From a bacterium (GTDB lineage Bacteria > Vulcanimicrobiota > Xenobia > Xenobiales > JADMJV01): DNA of 55,135 nucleotides. The notes under the pieces were generated by a model that saw nothing but the letters and a program-made list of their open reading frames with translations, was not told the DNA's origin and did no database searches. Made by a program: the position numbers and the translations under genes. The DNA is taken from NCBI GenBank assembly GCA_018266105.1, contig JAFEBA010000090.1:1-55135 (forward strand), given 5' to 3'. This document shows, in pieces, positions 40,981 through 49,838 of the stretch; the stretch's first letter is position 1; every line of letters begins with the position of its first letter.

Positions 40981-42087
40981 ATGTCAAATACCCCCGCACC
41001 TCGTACTCGCCAGCTGAATGACGCTCCCACATCCCTGGAAGGGACCTCGCAGGCCAGTCGGGACTCGGTCGCCCAGGAGCGCTTACTGGCCGAAAAGCAC
41101 CTGCAAGAACGTTCCAGGGTTGCGGCGGGCCCCCAGGGGGCGGTGGTGGCTCAGGTTACCGCCGTCAGCAAACGTTTCCTGGGTACGCTGGCTCTGAACG
41201 ATGTCAGCCTGAAACTCGGGGCCGGAGAGATGTTCGGCCTGGTTGGCCCCAACGGAGCCGGCAAAACCACGTTGCTGCGCATTCTGGCCACTCTCATCCC
41301 GCCGGACTCTGGGGAAGTGCTGGTTTGTGGCTACGGCCTCAATGAAATCAAGAAAATTCGGGGAGTCATTGGCTTCATGCCAGACGTCCTGGGCGTCTAC
41401 GATGACATGCTGGTGCGCGAGTATCTAGATTTCTTTGCTCGCGCCAGTTCGCTTCCAGCCACAACCCGTGACTACGCGGTTCGGGAAACCATGCAGGCGG
41501 TCGGAATCGAGCACCTGGCCGAGCAACCCGTGGACGGCCTGTCTCGCGGTATGAAGCAGCGGCTCTGTCTGGGGCGTTCCATTTTGCACAAGCCCAAGTT
41601 GCTGCTTCTGGATGAGCCGGCCAGCGGTCTGGACCCACTGGCGCGTCTGGAGTTGCGCGAAATTCTGCGGGCTTTGCAGCGCCAGGGCACGACCATCGTA
41701 ATTTCTTCCCATGTGCTGGAAGATTTGGCTGATATGTGCGACCGAATCGGAGTTGTCAGTCGCGGGCAGCTCATCTGTGTGGACGAAACCAAGAACCTCA
41801 TCGAAGAGCAGGGCACGCGCCGACTTCGCGTCAAGGCTTTAGGACCGGGTGAGGAACTTTTTCAATTCCTCAAGTCTTATCCAGAGATTGACGGAGTGCG
41901 CTGGGACAACGACCACATTCTCTTCCGGTTGGGTGGCCAGCATCACGAAGACCTGCATGAACTGCTCAAAGTTTTGATCCAAAAGGGATTTCCAATCGTA
42001 AGCTTTTACGAAGAAGCTCCGAGTCTTGAGTCGGCATACATGAATGTCACTCGAGCCGGGGAGGGATGGGAGGTAGCTAAGTCATGA
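40981..42087 (+). CDS. ABC transporter ATP-binding protein (export type)
   Basis: A 368-residue protein from ATG 40981. The first 60 residues are a polar extension not typical of the family. Walker A is GPNGAGKTT, the Q-loop region GFMPDVLGVYDDM, signature LSRGMKQRL, Walker B LLLLDEPASGLD and the switch His in ISSHVLEDL. The C-terminal 100 residues are the accessory region of ABC-2/NatA-type exporters. It overlaps the permease gene by ATGA, so the two form one exporter; the substrate is unknown. Confidence 0.92.
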   Translation: MSNTPAPRTRQLNDAPTSLEGTSQASRDSVAQERLLAEKHLQERSRVAAGPQGAVVAQVTAVSKRFLGTLALNDVSLKLGAGEMFGLVGPNGAGKTTLLRILATLIPPDSGEVLVCGYGLNEIKKIRGVIGFMPDVLGVYDDMLVREYLDFFARASSLPATTRDYAVRETMQAVGIEHLAEQPVDGLSRGMKQRLCLGRSILHKPKLLLLDEPASGLDPLARLELREILRALQRQGTTIVISSHVLEDLADMCDRIGVVSRGQLICVDETKNLIEEQGTRRLRVKALGPGEELFQFLKSYPEIDGVRWDNDHILFRLGGQHHEDLHELLKVLIQKGFPIVSFYEEAPSLESAYMNVTRAGEGWEVAKS

Positions 42088-44204
42088 GGCTAGCGCAAGG
42101 TCGCTCAGGAGATGTCCTGTCGACCCGCGGCACCCTGATGTTTGGTGTCGCGCTTTTGCTGCTGACTTTCGGTTTGCTCAAGATGGGGTGGTGCGGTTGT
42201 ACGCTGTTCGCCATCAATAGTTGGGCGCTGATCGGATCGGCGGTGTTATTGCTGGGCAATCGCTCTTTTGGGGTTTTGGCGGAGGAGAAAGAAAAGAAAA
42301 CCTTGGACTGTCTGCGTCTGACGCAGCTCAGCCCCAGCGCTCTCTTCTATTACAAGCTCTCCCCCGAATTCCGATCCTTGGTCCGTCTGCTGGCCTGTAC
42401 GGCACCGGCCGTGCTCTGGAGCAGTACGATGACCTTCTCGGGGCTACCCGCCGGTGTCAGCGTGCTCGGTATCGCCGCCCTGGGCGGATTGATTTCGATC
42501 GTCTCCAGCCTGTTTGTCTCGAGCCTGGCTCCGAGTACCTCGCGCGCCGTGGTGCAGGGCTGGACCCTCAAGGCCTGCTGGCTGCTGTTGACCCCCATCT
42601 TCGACCTGGTGGTCTCGGCCGTGACTGTCACCACCCAGCGTTATCCCGTTTTTGATGCAGTCAATCCCTTTGCCGCCGCCTGGCAGGTGGTGGTGCCTCA
42701 AGCAGAGATGGGTGTCCGCCAGCATCTTCCCCTGGCTTTCGCGCTGCTCGGTTCGCTGCTGTGCGCGGCGATGTGGATGGTGGCGGCTCGCCGCTACGAG
42801 AGCGGTCTGACGGCCGCTCCCACCCTGACTGACCGTCAGGTCCACCGCCTCTACCGCCAGACCCCTTTCTGGGTTCCGGGCTTTCTGGGCGTTCAGGAAA
42901 ACCCGGTTTTCCTGCGTGAACTGGCGTCCCAACTCCGAAGCGGAGCCGGCAAGTGGCCGGGCTACGCCGTCTTTGTAACTTTGTTTTTGGCGCCGTTCAT
43001 CTATTCTCAGAGCTGGAGCGTTCGCCGCTCCAGTGAGATCGAGATGCGCGGCGCCGCACCGTTGCGGGCCAGTGCTCCCGATGAGGTTCGGCAGCCCGAA
43101 ACGACGACTCAGCAGGGCGGTTCTCCGACCGCGCCGGCGCCTTATGTGCGCCTGATGACCGGCGATCAGACCCAGCAGTTCGTTCTCAAAGGACATACCA
43201 ACTGCGCCTGTCTGCGCATGGCCCTGTATCAATCGATGCGGGTGCCGCTGCCGGCCAGCGAAGTATTCAAAGTCGTGATTCACGACCCTTACCAGGAAGC
43301 GCCTCTGACCTCGGCCACTGGCGATCCTCAGAAGCGTCCCGGGCCGGCCGAGGAGCCGCTGACCGTGGAAGACGCTCATCGCTTCGGCGTTTCCACCCTG
43401 GCTCCGGAACTCAATACCGCCAATCTTAATCAGAATACCCTGGACGAGATTCGCAAGCACGCACTGGGCCAGGGTCTTCTGGGCTGTCTGGTTTTGCTCT
43501 CGCTCTATCTGGCGGTGCGTTGCTCGGGCTTCCTGGCTAATGCCGTAACCTCCGAGTGCGACCGTCGCAGCTGGACTGACCTGGCCCTGACCGGTCTGGA
43601 GCCGGGTCAGGTGTTGCGCGGCAAGACGGCCGGAACGCTGTTAATGCCCGCCATCCAACTGTTGGTGGCGTCACCTTCACTGCTCCTGTTTGTTATGGCT
43701 GATGCGCTGACCCCGGCCGGAATGCTCCAGCTGGTCGGTTACGCGCTTCTGCTCTCCATCGCCGCTGGTCTGCTTGGCTTCTGGGCCTCCAGCGCCAGCA
43801 ACACCAGTCACTCGGCTCAGGGTCTGGCTCTGGCGGCCACGCTGGCCTGGCTGGTGGCTACTCCCATCCTGGCCAGCACCGAACTGGGCGGAATGCTCTT
43901 CTTCGGGTTCGCCGCTCTGGGACTCTTCTCGCTGGCCACTGGCCGTCATCGGGGGGCGACCACCGGCTGGGGACTGCTGGCTCTGGCGGCTGGCATCAGC
44001 CCGCTGGGTCTGAGCCCCTGGACCTGCCTGCCCCTGTCTCTGATGAATCACGTCGGTCGAGTTGCCAGTAGCTCGCCCGGGATGATCTGGTTGAGCGGGA
44101 TGCTCTCGCTGTCGGGTCTGGCGCTGGTTTGCTACTACAGCACTCTGGCCAATCTGCAGCAGCCTGGTCAGCAGGATGCCTTGCGAGCAGATCGCGTGGC
44201 CTGA
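42084..44204 (+). CDS. ABC-2 type exporter permease, large
   Basis: A 706-residue protein with two helix bundles (about residues 15-235 and 465-690) and a long extracytoplasmic segment in the middle (about 315-460; Pro/Thr-rich, with ALYQSMRVPLPASEVF). The N-terminal bundle has the EEKEKKTLDCLRLTQLSP coupling-type motif seen in NosY/GldF-like permeases, and DRRSWTDLALTGLEPGQVLRGK repeats this design in the second half, suggesting an internal duplication. Starts at ATG 42084 within the ATGA overlap; a strong terminator follows. Confidence 0.87.
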   Translation: MRLAQGRSGDVLSTRGTLMFGVALLLLTFGLLKMGWCGCTLFAINSWALIGSAVLLLGNRSFGVLAEEKEKKTLDCLRLTQLSPSALFYYKLSPEFRSLVRLLACTAPAVLWSSTMTFSGLPAGVSVLGIAALGGLISIVSSLFVSSLAPSTSRAVVQGWTLKACWLLLTPIFDLVVSAVTVTTQRYPVFDAVNPFAAAWQVVVPQAEMGVRQHLPLAFALLGSLLCAAMWMVAARRYESGLTAAPTLTDRQVHRLYRQTPFWVPGFLGVQENPVFLRELASQLRSGAGKWPGYAVFVTLFLAPFIYSQSWSVRRSSEIEMRGAAPLRASAPDEVRQPETTTQQGGSPTAPAPYVRLMTGDQTQQFVLKGHTNCACLRMALYQSMRVPLPASEVFKVVIHDPYQEAPLTSATGDPQKRPGPAEEPLTVEDAHRFGVSTLAPELNTANLNQNTLDEIRKHALGQGLLGCLVLLSLYLAVRCSGFLANAVTSECDRRSWTDLALTGLEPGQVLRGKTAGTLLMPAIQLLVASPSLLLFVMADALTPAGMLQLVGYALLLSIAAGLLGFWASSASNTSHSAQGLALAATLAWLVATPILASTELGGMLFFGFAALGLFSLATGRHRGATTGWGLLALAAGISPLGLSPWTCLPLSLMNHVGRVASSSPGMIWLSGMLSLSGLALVCYYSTLANLQQPGQQDALRADRVA

Positions 44205-44225
44205 GCAGACAACCTCTCGAATTAG

Positions 44226-44255
44226 AAAAGGCCCGGTCTTCTGACCGGGCCTTTT
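44226..44255. terminator. bidirectional terminator between convergent genes
   Basis: A 13-bp stem AAAAGGCCCGGTC/GACCGGGCCTTTT with loop TTCT. Flanking A and T runs serve both the ABC permease gene (plus) and the TpsA gene (minus). Confidence 0.92.
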
Positions 44256-44273
44256 CGTTGCGGGGTGGTGGGG

Positions 44274-47200
44274 CTACTCGTCCTCCCAGATGATGAAGCC
44301 TTCGATCAGCCGGCGCCAATAGCGCAATTCTTCGTCCTCGTCATTGCCGGCCAGAGACTGATTGCTGGCCTGATCCTCCCGATTGGAATTGCGTTGGGAG
44401 TCCTCTCGATTGCGACTGGCCACCCCCTCGGGGCTCAAAACTCCGGTCTCCACCGTGGGAGTGTCGCTGCGCGAGGGGTTGCCGGAGCTTCCGTTCGGGC
44501 TCGAGTCAGGGCCCGGCGAACTCGAGCTGGAACCCGAAGCATCCGCTCGCGGGGAGATACTGCCCGGACTGAGCACGGCCAGTTCCAGCAAGGGTGTGCT
44601 GAGTGGGACCGGGGCGTAGTGGGTCAAGCCCACATTGTTGTAACCCAGCATCAGCACCGAAGAAGTAGAAGGCAGGTAGGCCGCTGAGAAGAGGTTGGAC
44701 AGCTGGATTTGAGATTGAGCGGCCTGGCTGGTGATCTGCGAAAATTCGCTGGGGGTTAAATCCGCCCGGGCGCTGATGACCCGAGCCGGAGCGGGGCCGG
44801 GACTGGAGCTCGGATTGGGGTTGGGTTGATTGTAAATCAGGACGTCACCGGCGGGATGATTGAGCGCCACATTGCTGCTCTGGGGGAAGTAGTAGAAGAT
44901 GTTGCCGGCCCGGCCTCCCAGATTGGAGTCGTTGGAGCCGTTCACGTTGATTTGCACGATGGCGGTACCATCGGTTGCGATGGCCAGGGCACGAACCAGA
45001 TTGGCCTCGGGCAGGTCGATGGGACCGTAAATCTGATTGGCGGTCAACTTCAGGCTTTGATGTGCGATCAGCGCCGGTCGGTCGCGCAGCACGGTGCTGC
45101 CCCCGAGAGTGATGTTGCCGTTGATATCTTTGGGGGTGCTGATGGTCAGGCTATTGGCTTCCCAGGGCCCGATGATGCGGACATTGCCGGCAGTGACCTG
45201 GTCTCCGAAAGCTCCGGTAGTGACCGAAAGAGTGCCGGTATGGATAGGACCCAGGCGTGTGACGCCGTGGGATTGGGTGTTCAGACTGGAGGCGGGGTTG
45301 GGCGTATCAATGGTCAGGCCGTCCAACCCGATGGATTCTCCGCGAAAGGTCACCTGAGCGGGGCTGCTGCCGCTTAACCTGGATCCGGGGTTGCCGATCA
45401 AGGTCCCAGAGTTGATACTGAACTGATTATTGCTGGGGCTGCTGAGTCGAACATCAGTTCCCGTCACAAAGGAGCTGAAACCGGTGGTGGTCTGATTCAA
45501 GGTCACCGAGCTGCCGGCCAGCTCGAGGATTCCGGCCAGGAAAATCATATTCCCATCGGAGATGGCATCGATTGTGGTGGCGTTTCCCGCTCGCCCCAAA
45601 GTGCCGGCATTGTAAAACTGATTGCCGCCCGCATGCAGGTTGATGTTGGAAGCCAGCAGGTTGGAGGTGAAAAGGTCCTGCCCGCTGGTCAGGCTGACCC
45701 GGCCCGTGGGATCGGAAACAGAGATGCTGCTGCCCGGTTGAAAGTCCACCACTCCGTTGGGGGCGTTGGCCGTGACGTTTCCGGCTCCATCGATCACGAT
45801 ACTGGAATTGGGCAGGCCTGTCACTTTGCCGTTGCTACTGGTCAGAGTGACGTTGCCGCTGCCCAGGCGGAGAACACTCTGTTGACCAAGCTCGACATTG
45901 CGATTGGTGTTGCTCAGGTTGATCTGGCCCGCCCCATCCACACGGACGGAAGCCTGGCTGCCCAGGGTCGTATCCCGAGCCGAGCCATCGCCCTGCAGAG
46001 TAATGTTGGCATTGCCGCTGGCGTGGATGAGGGCGTTGGCATCAAGGGATCCCCCATTCGGACTGGTGACGCTCAGATTGGCGTTGGCGTTGTCCAGTTG
46101 GAGCTGAGAGCCCGTAAAGAAACCAAAGTCATTGCTGGACTGGAAGGTTACATTGGCCCGGTTGCCTCGAACGTGGACTTCGCTGTTGCTGAAGAGGGAA
46201 ATACTTGGAGAGTTGGCCTGAATTACCGTATCGGTCGCGGCCACGCCCAGGTTGCCGGTCAGAAACTGGACGAACCCAACACCCGGAGTGGTGGGGTTCA
46301 GGATTATGGTCGGCACTTCCACGGTCCGCACCAGCACCCCGCGCCCGCCCTGGGCGTCCACCCGAGAGAGCTGATTGGGAGCCTGGATGCTGCCTTTCAG
46401 GTCGACCAGAGCGTCCGCAGCGGAGAGCGTGATATTCGTGACTCCGTCACCTCGCAGCAGGGAGCCCTCTTGCAGAAAGACCCCGGACTGGTTGGCTGGC
46501 TGGCTGTGATCCGAGCCATTGGAAACGAGATTGATGTTGCCGTCGCCGGTCAACTGGACGGTGGTGTTTTGCAAGACCGCGGTTGTATTGCCGGTGGCGG
46601 TCAGGTTCCCGATGGGCACGTTCATGGTAAAGCGGGAGTTGGCGCCAAAGAAGGCCGAGTTGGTGGCGTTGATGCTGACGTTGGCGGTGGCCCCGACCAC
46701 ATTGATGTCGGTGCCCACCACGCTGATGGCGTCGGTGGCGGAATTGACGGTCAGATTCGTGGCACCGCTGGTGGTGCCGATCTGTCCGCTGGTGAGCAGG
46801 ACGGAATTCCCGCTGACATTGACCGAGGACACAGCCACATTACCCACCGTGGCCACTCCCCCCGCGATTACGGTCAGACTGGCTGCATTGTCAGTTGCGT
46901 TGACGCTGCTACCGGGCCTCATGGTCACGTCGCCGCTGGTGCCCTGCAGTGTGAGCTGCGTGGGCTGGCTGAGCAGAATCTGGACATTGTCGTCGACCGT
47001 GAGGTTCTGATCGGCGATCACGGTCATGGTGGCGCCGTTGTCCAGCGTGTTGGCGTCGATGGTGTTGGTTCCGTCACCTCCGCTGGCCACGATTGAGACA
47101 TTCGTGGGATCGATCAGAAAGCGCCCGCCCGGAGAGAGCAGGGGAGTGGAATGCAGTCCGACCGAGCGACCGCTCAGTTCCACGCGGCCACCGGGACCGG

Positions 47201-48176
47201 TCTGGGAGCGGGCGGTCAGGAGTCCGTCCTGAATGGCGGAGCCGGCCGAAAGCACACTGATCTCGCCGGCCGGACCCTGGTCGGAATTGACGTTGATCGT
47301 GCTGCTTCGAGTATTGAGAGTAACCTGACTGGAGTCCAGCAGAACCTGACCCCCAGGGGCCTGAAGGGTGCCTTGATTGATCAGCAATCCCTCGCCGCCA
47401 ACCAGTTCGATGCCCCCGGCCGTCTCCAGGATACGGTCGCTTTCCTGGCCTGAGTGGCTGACCAGATTGGCCAGCGCATCGCTCATCTGCCCTTGGGTCA
47501 GCACCACGGTTTGAGGAGTTCCGGGCAACTGGGAATGGGCCGCAAAGCCGTCCGGGATGGTCACCTGCAGCAACCCTCGCGCATCCACGGTCAGGCTCGC
47601 CTGTTGGGTCGCGCCCAGGACCACCTGACCGCGCTCGGCCAGGAGCAGCCCTTGGTTGTCCACCACGGGCGAAACCAGAGCGATGAAACCGCCGTCGGTG
47701 ACGCGAATATCGCCCTGATTGACGACTGCTCGCATCGGGGAGGCGGGGTCCCAATGCAGGTTATAGCGGCCCTGCAGGAAGTCCTGGTCCGCGATCGAGA
47801 GGGTGGTGGCTAAAAAGCTGCCTGCATTGACCGAACTGCCCGGGCCGAAGAGGATGCCGTTTGGATTGACCAGCAGAATCCGACCGTTGGCTTGAATCTG
47901 CCCCAGAATCTGACTGGGGTCTTGCCCGATGACTCGATTGAGAAGGGCGGATGTGGTGCCGGGCTGGAGGAATTGCACCAGCTGGTTGCGGTCAATGTTG
48001 AAGGAGTTCCAATTGATGATTCCGGTGGGGCTGGATTGCAAAATTTGCAGAATGTTGTTTTGCGGTTGGCCGATCTGAACTGAGCCCTGAATGATCTGGC
48101 CGCCTTCCGGCAGGGCCCAGGCGGCCTGACCGACCAGCAAGGCGCTCAATAAGGTCCTTTGTAAACGCTGTCTCAC
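44274..48176 (-). CDS. two-partner secretion exoprotein (FHA-type TpsA)
   Basis: A 1300-residue protein from GTG 48176 with a signal peptide (LLSALLVGQAAWA). Residues 23-260 form the TPS secretion domain: GQIIQGSVQI, NWNSFNIDRNQLVQF, LNRVIGQDPSQILGQI, VNPNGILFGPGSSVNAGSFLATT. The rest is a long Asn/Thr/Ser/Gly-rich beta-helix, then a Pro/Ser-rich region and an acidic C-terminus ending in FIIWEDE. It is exported through TpsB and likely acts as an adhesin or biofilm matrix protein. No toxin domain is recognised at the C-terminus. The tpsB gene is divergent, not downstream. Confidence 0.92.
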   Translation of the reverse strand: MRQRLQRTLLSALLVGQAAWALPEGGQIIQGSVQIGQPQNNILQILQSSPTGIINWNSFNIDRNQLVQFLQPGTTSALLNRVIGQDPSQILGQIQANGRILLVNPNGILFGPGSSVNAGSFLATTLSIADQDFLQGRYNLHWDPASPMRAVVNQGDIRVTDGGFIALVSPVVDNQGLLLAERGQVVLGATQQASLTVDARGLLQVTIPDGFAAHSQLPGTPQTVVLTQGQMSDALANLVSHSGQESDRILETAGGIELVGGEGLLINQGTLQAPGGQVLLDSSQVTLNTRSSTINVNSDQGPAGEISVLSAGSAIQDGLLTARSQTGPGGRVELSGRSVGLHSTPLLSPGGRFLIDPTNVSIVASGGDGTNTIDANTLDNGATMTVIADQNLTVDDNVQILLSQPTQLTLQGTSGDVTMRPGSSVNATDNAASLTVIAGGVATVGNVAVSSVNVSGNSVLLTSGQIGTTSGATNLTVNSATDAISVVGTDINVVGATANVSINATNSAFFGANSRFTMNVPIGNLTATGNTTAVLQNTTVQLTGDGNINLVSNGSDHSQPANQSGVFLQEGSLLRGDGVTNITLSAADALVDLKGSIQAPNQLSRVDAQGGRGVLVRTVEVPTIILNPTTPGVGFVQFLTGNLGVAATDTVIQANSPSISLFSNSEVHVRGNRANVTFQSSNDFGFFTGSQLQLDNANANLSVTSPNGGSLDANALIHASGNANITLQGDGSARDTTLGSQASVRVDGAGQINLSNTNRNVELGQQSVLRLGSGNVTLTSSNGKVTGLPNSSIVIDGAGNVTANAPNGVVDFQPGSSISVSDPTGRVSLTSGQDLFTSNLLASNINLHAGGNQFYNAGTLGRAGNATTIDAISDGNMIFLAGILELAGSSVTLNQTTTGFSSFVTGTDVRLSSPSNNQFSINSGTLIGNPGSRLSGSSPAQVTFRGESIGLDGLTIDTPNPASSLNTQSHGVTRLGPIHTGTLSVTTGAFGDQVTAGNVRIIGPWEANSLTISTPKDINGNITLGGSTVLRDRPALIAHQSLKLTANQIYGPIDLPEANLVRALAIATDGTAIVQINVNGSNDSNLGGRAGNIFYYFPQSSNVALNHPAGDVLIYNQPNPNPSSSPGPAPARVISARADLTPSEFSQITSQAAQSQIQLSNLFSAAYLPSTSSVLMLGYNNVGLTHYAPVPLSTPLLELAVLSPGSISPRADASGSSSSSPGPDSSPNGSSGNPSRSDTPTVETGVLSPEGVASRNREDSQRNSNREDQASNQSLAGNDEDEELRYWRRLIEGFIIWEDE

Positions 48177-48233
48177 AGTCGCGCTCTTCTGCCTTTGCAG
48201 GGGTTCTCATTCTTTTGCTTAAAGGCGGTGGCC

Positions 48234-49838
48234 ATGAAAAGCGCCTTTATTTGGGTCTCATTGGGCTGCGCGACTCTGGCCTGGGCCCAACCTCCGCTCG
48301 ATCACATGCCCAGAACCTCCGATATCGTCGAAGACCTCAAGGAAGAAGCGGCGCCAGCAACCGGTTCAGAGAAGACAATCGTGGTCTCTAAATTCAACGT
48401 GACCGGGAATACGCTTTTGTCGGCCGAGGAATTGCAGAAGGCCTATCAGTCTTACGAAGGTCGTTCTCTGACCCTGCGGGAGCTGAAAGATGTTGCCCGC
48501 AATTTAACGGCCCTTTACCAGCGCAATGGTTATTTTTTGGTACGCGCTTATGTCCCCCAGCAGACCATTCAAGACGGACAGATCGAGCTGCGCGTGGTGG
48601 AAGGCAAAGTCGGAACGGTCAAGGTCGAGGGGGCCGAGAATTACGACCCGGAATTTATCCGCGAGCGCTTTATGCATAGCTTCGAGAACGAGACATTCCG
48701 AAATGATCGTTTCCAGCGCGCCATGCTTTTGCTCAACGAACTGCCAGACTTGCAGGTGAAAGCGGCCATGTCACCGGGCAAAGAGGTGGGCACCACCGAT
48801 GTGACTCTCAGGGTCCAGGACGCAACTCCCGTTCATGTTGGGCTGGACTACAACAACTACGGGACCTCCGCGACCGGCGAGAATCGGGTCGGGCTGAGTT
48901 TTGAAGCCGGAAACGTATTGCAACAGGCTGACCAGATCACCTTGCGGGGCGTGCTCGGGTTTCCGTCTCGACAGAACAGTTTTTACCAGATCAACTATCA
49001 AACTCCAATCAATCAGGACGGAACCAGTCTGAATTTCGGTTACGCGAACGGCGCTTTCGCCGTCTCCCAAGGACTGGGGGCAATTTTGGATGTGCGCGGC
49101 AATGCTGACATCTTTACGCTGGCCTTAAGCCATCCTCTCGAGCGCCAGCTGGAGTTCTCCAGCAATCTCGGCCTGGCCGTCTCTCATAAGTATATCCGCA
49201 ATAATTTTTTTGGTGGCCAGCAGCCTTTTTCGCGAGACGAGTACAACAGCGCTCGACTGACCTATCAGGCCGATTGGCGCGCCCTGGACGGTCGCACGCT
49301 GCTACAAGCCGCCTACACCCAGGGGTTGGGAGGCACCGGTGCCAGCGATCCACTGGTTAGTCGCTCGGGCGCGAGCGGTGGTTTTGGTAAGTTTAATCTG
49401 GACCTGGCTCGCGTGCAAAATCTCGATCATGGTCTCTACGCGCTTTTCCGAGCCAGCGGGCAATACGCCACGCAGCCCCTGTATGTGGCGGAGCAAATGG
49501 CGGTGGGCGGTCCGGATACCGTGCGCGGCTACGCTCAGGCTGAGTTGTTGGGAGACAACGCCTACGTACTGGGTGCTGAGCTGCGCTGGTCTCCCATCCC
49601 CGACGACCTGGATGCTTTCCAGGTGTGCACCTTCATTGATCACGGTGGTGTGGGCCTGCGCCGTGCGCTGCCGGGCGATCTCTCCAATGGCTCACACCTG
49701 ACCGGGGCCGGATTTGGCTTTCGTTTCGGGGTGGACCACGCCACTCTGCGTCTGGATCTGGGCTTTCCTCTCTCTCCCACGCCTTCGCGTACGGGCCGTA
49801 GTCCGGCTCTTTATGCCGGTCTGCAGACTCGATTCTAG
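48234..49838 (+). CDS. two-partner secretion transporter (FhaC/ShlB-type TpsB)
   Basis: A 534-residue outer-membrane protein from ATG 48234 (AAAGGCGG just upstream). Signal peptide, then two POTRA domains (VSKFNVTGNTLLSAEEL through LRVVEGKVGTVKVEG), then a 16-strand barrel with VRGYAQAELLGDNAY, the conserved VRGY motif of loop 6, and a C-terminal GLQTRF ending in Phe as BAM substrates do. It exports the divergent TpsA. Starts lie 57 bases apart, so one control region serves both. Confidence 0.93.
   Translation: MKSAFIWVSLGCATLAWAQPPLDHMPRTSDIVEDLKEEAAPATGSEKTIVVSKFNVTGNTLLSAEELQKAYQSYEGRSLTLRELKDVARNLTALYQRNGYFLVRAYVPQQTIQDGQIELRVVEGKVGTVKVEGAENYDPEFIRERFMHSFENETFRNDRFQRAMLLLNELPDLQVKAAMSPGKEVGTTDVTLRVQDATPVHVGLDYNNYGTSATGENRVGLSFEAGNVLQQADQITLRGVLGFPSRQNSFYQINYQTPINQDGTSLNFGYANGAFAVSQGLGAILDVRGNADIFTLALSHPLERQLEFSSNLGLAVSHKYIRNNFFGGQQPFSRDEYNSARLTYQADWRALDGRTLLQAAYTQGLGGTGASDPLVSRSGASGGFGKFNLDLARVQNLDHGLYALFRASGQYATQPLYVAEQMAVGGPDTVRGYAQAELLGDNAYVLGAELRWSPIPDDLDAFQVCTFIDHGGVGLRRALPGDLSNGSHLTGAGFGFRFGVDHATLRLDLGFPLSPTPSRTGRSPALYAGLQTRF

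Noticed and set aside
45633..47096. 487-codon open frame antisense to the TpsA gene
   Set aside because: It arises from the repetitive beta-helix codons (Val/Gly/Asp-rich shadow), with no family match.
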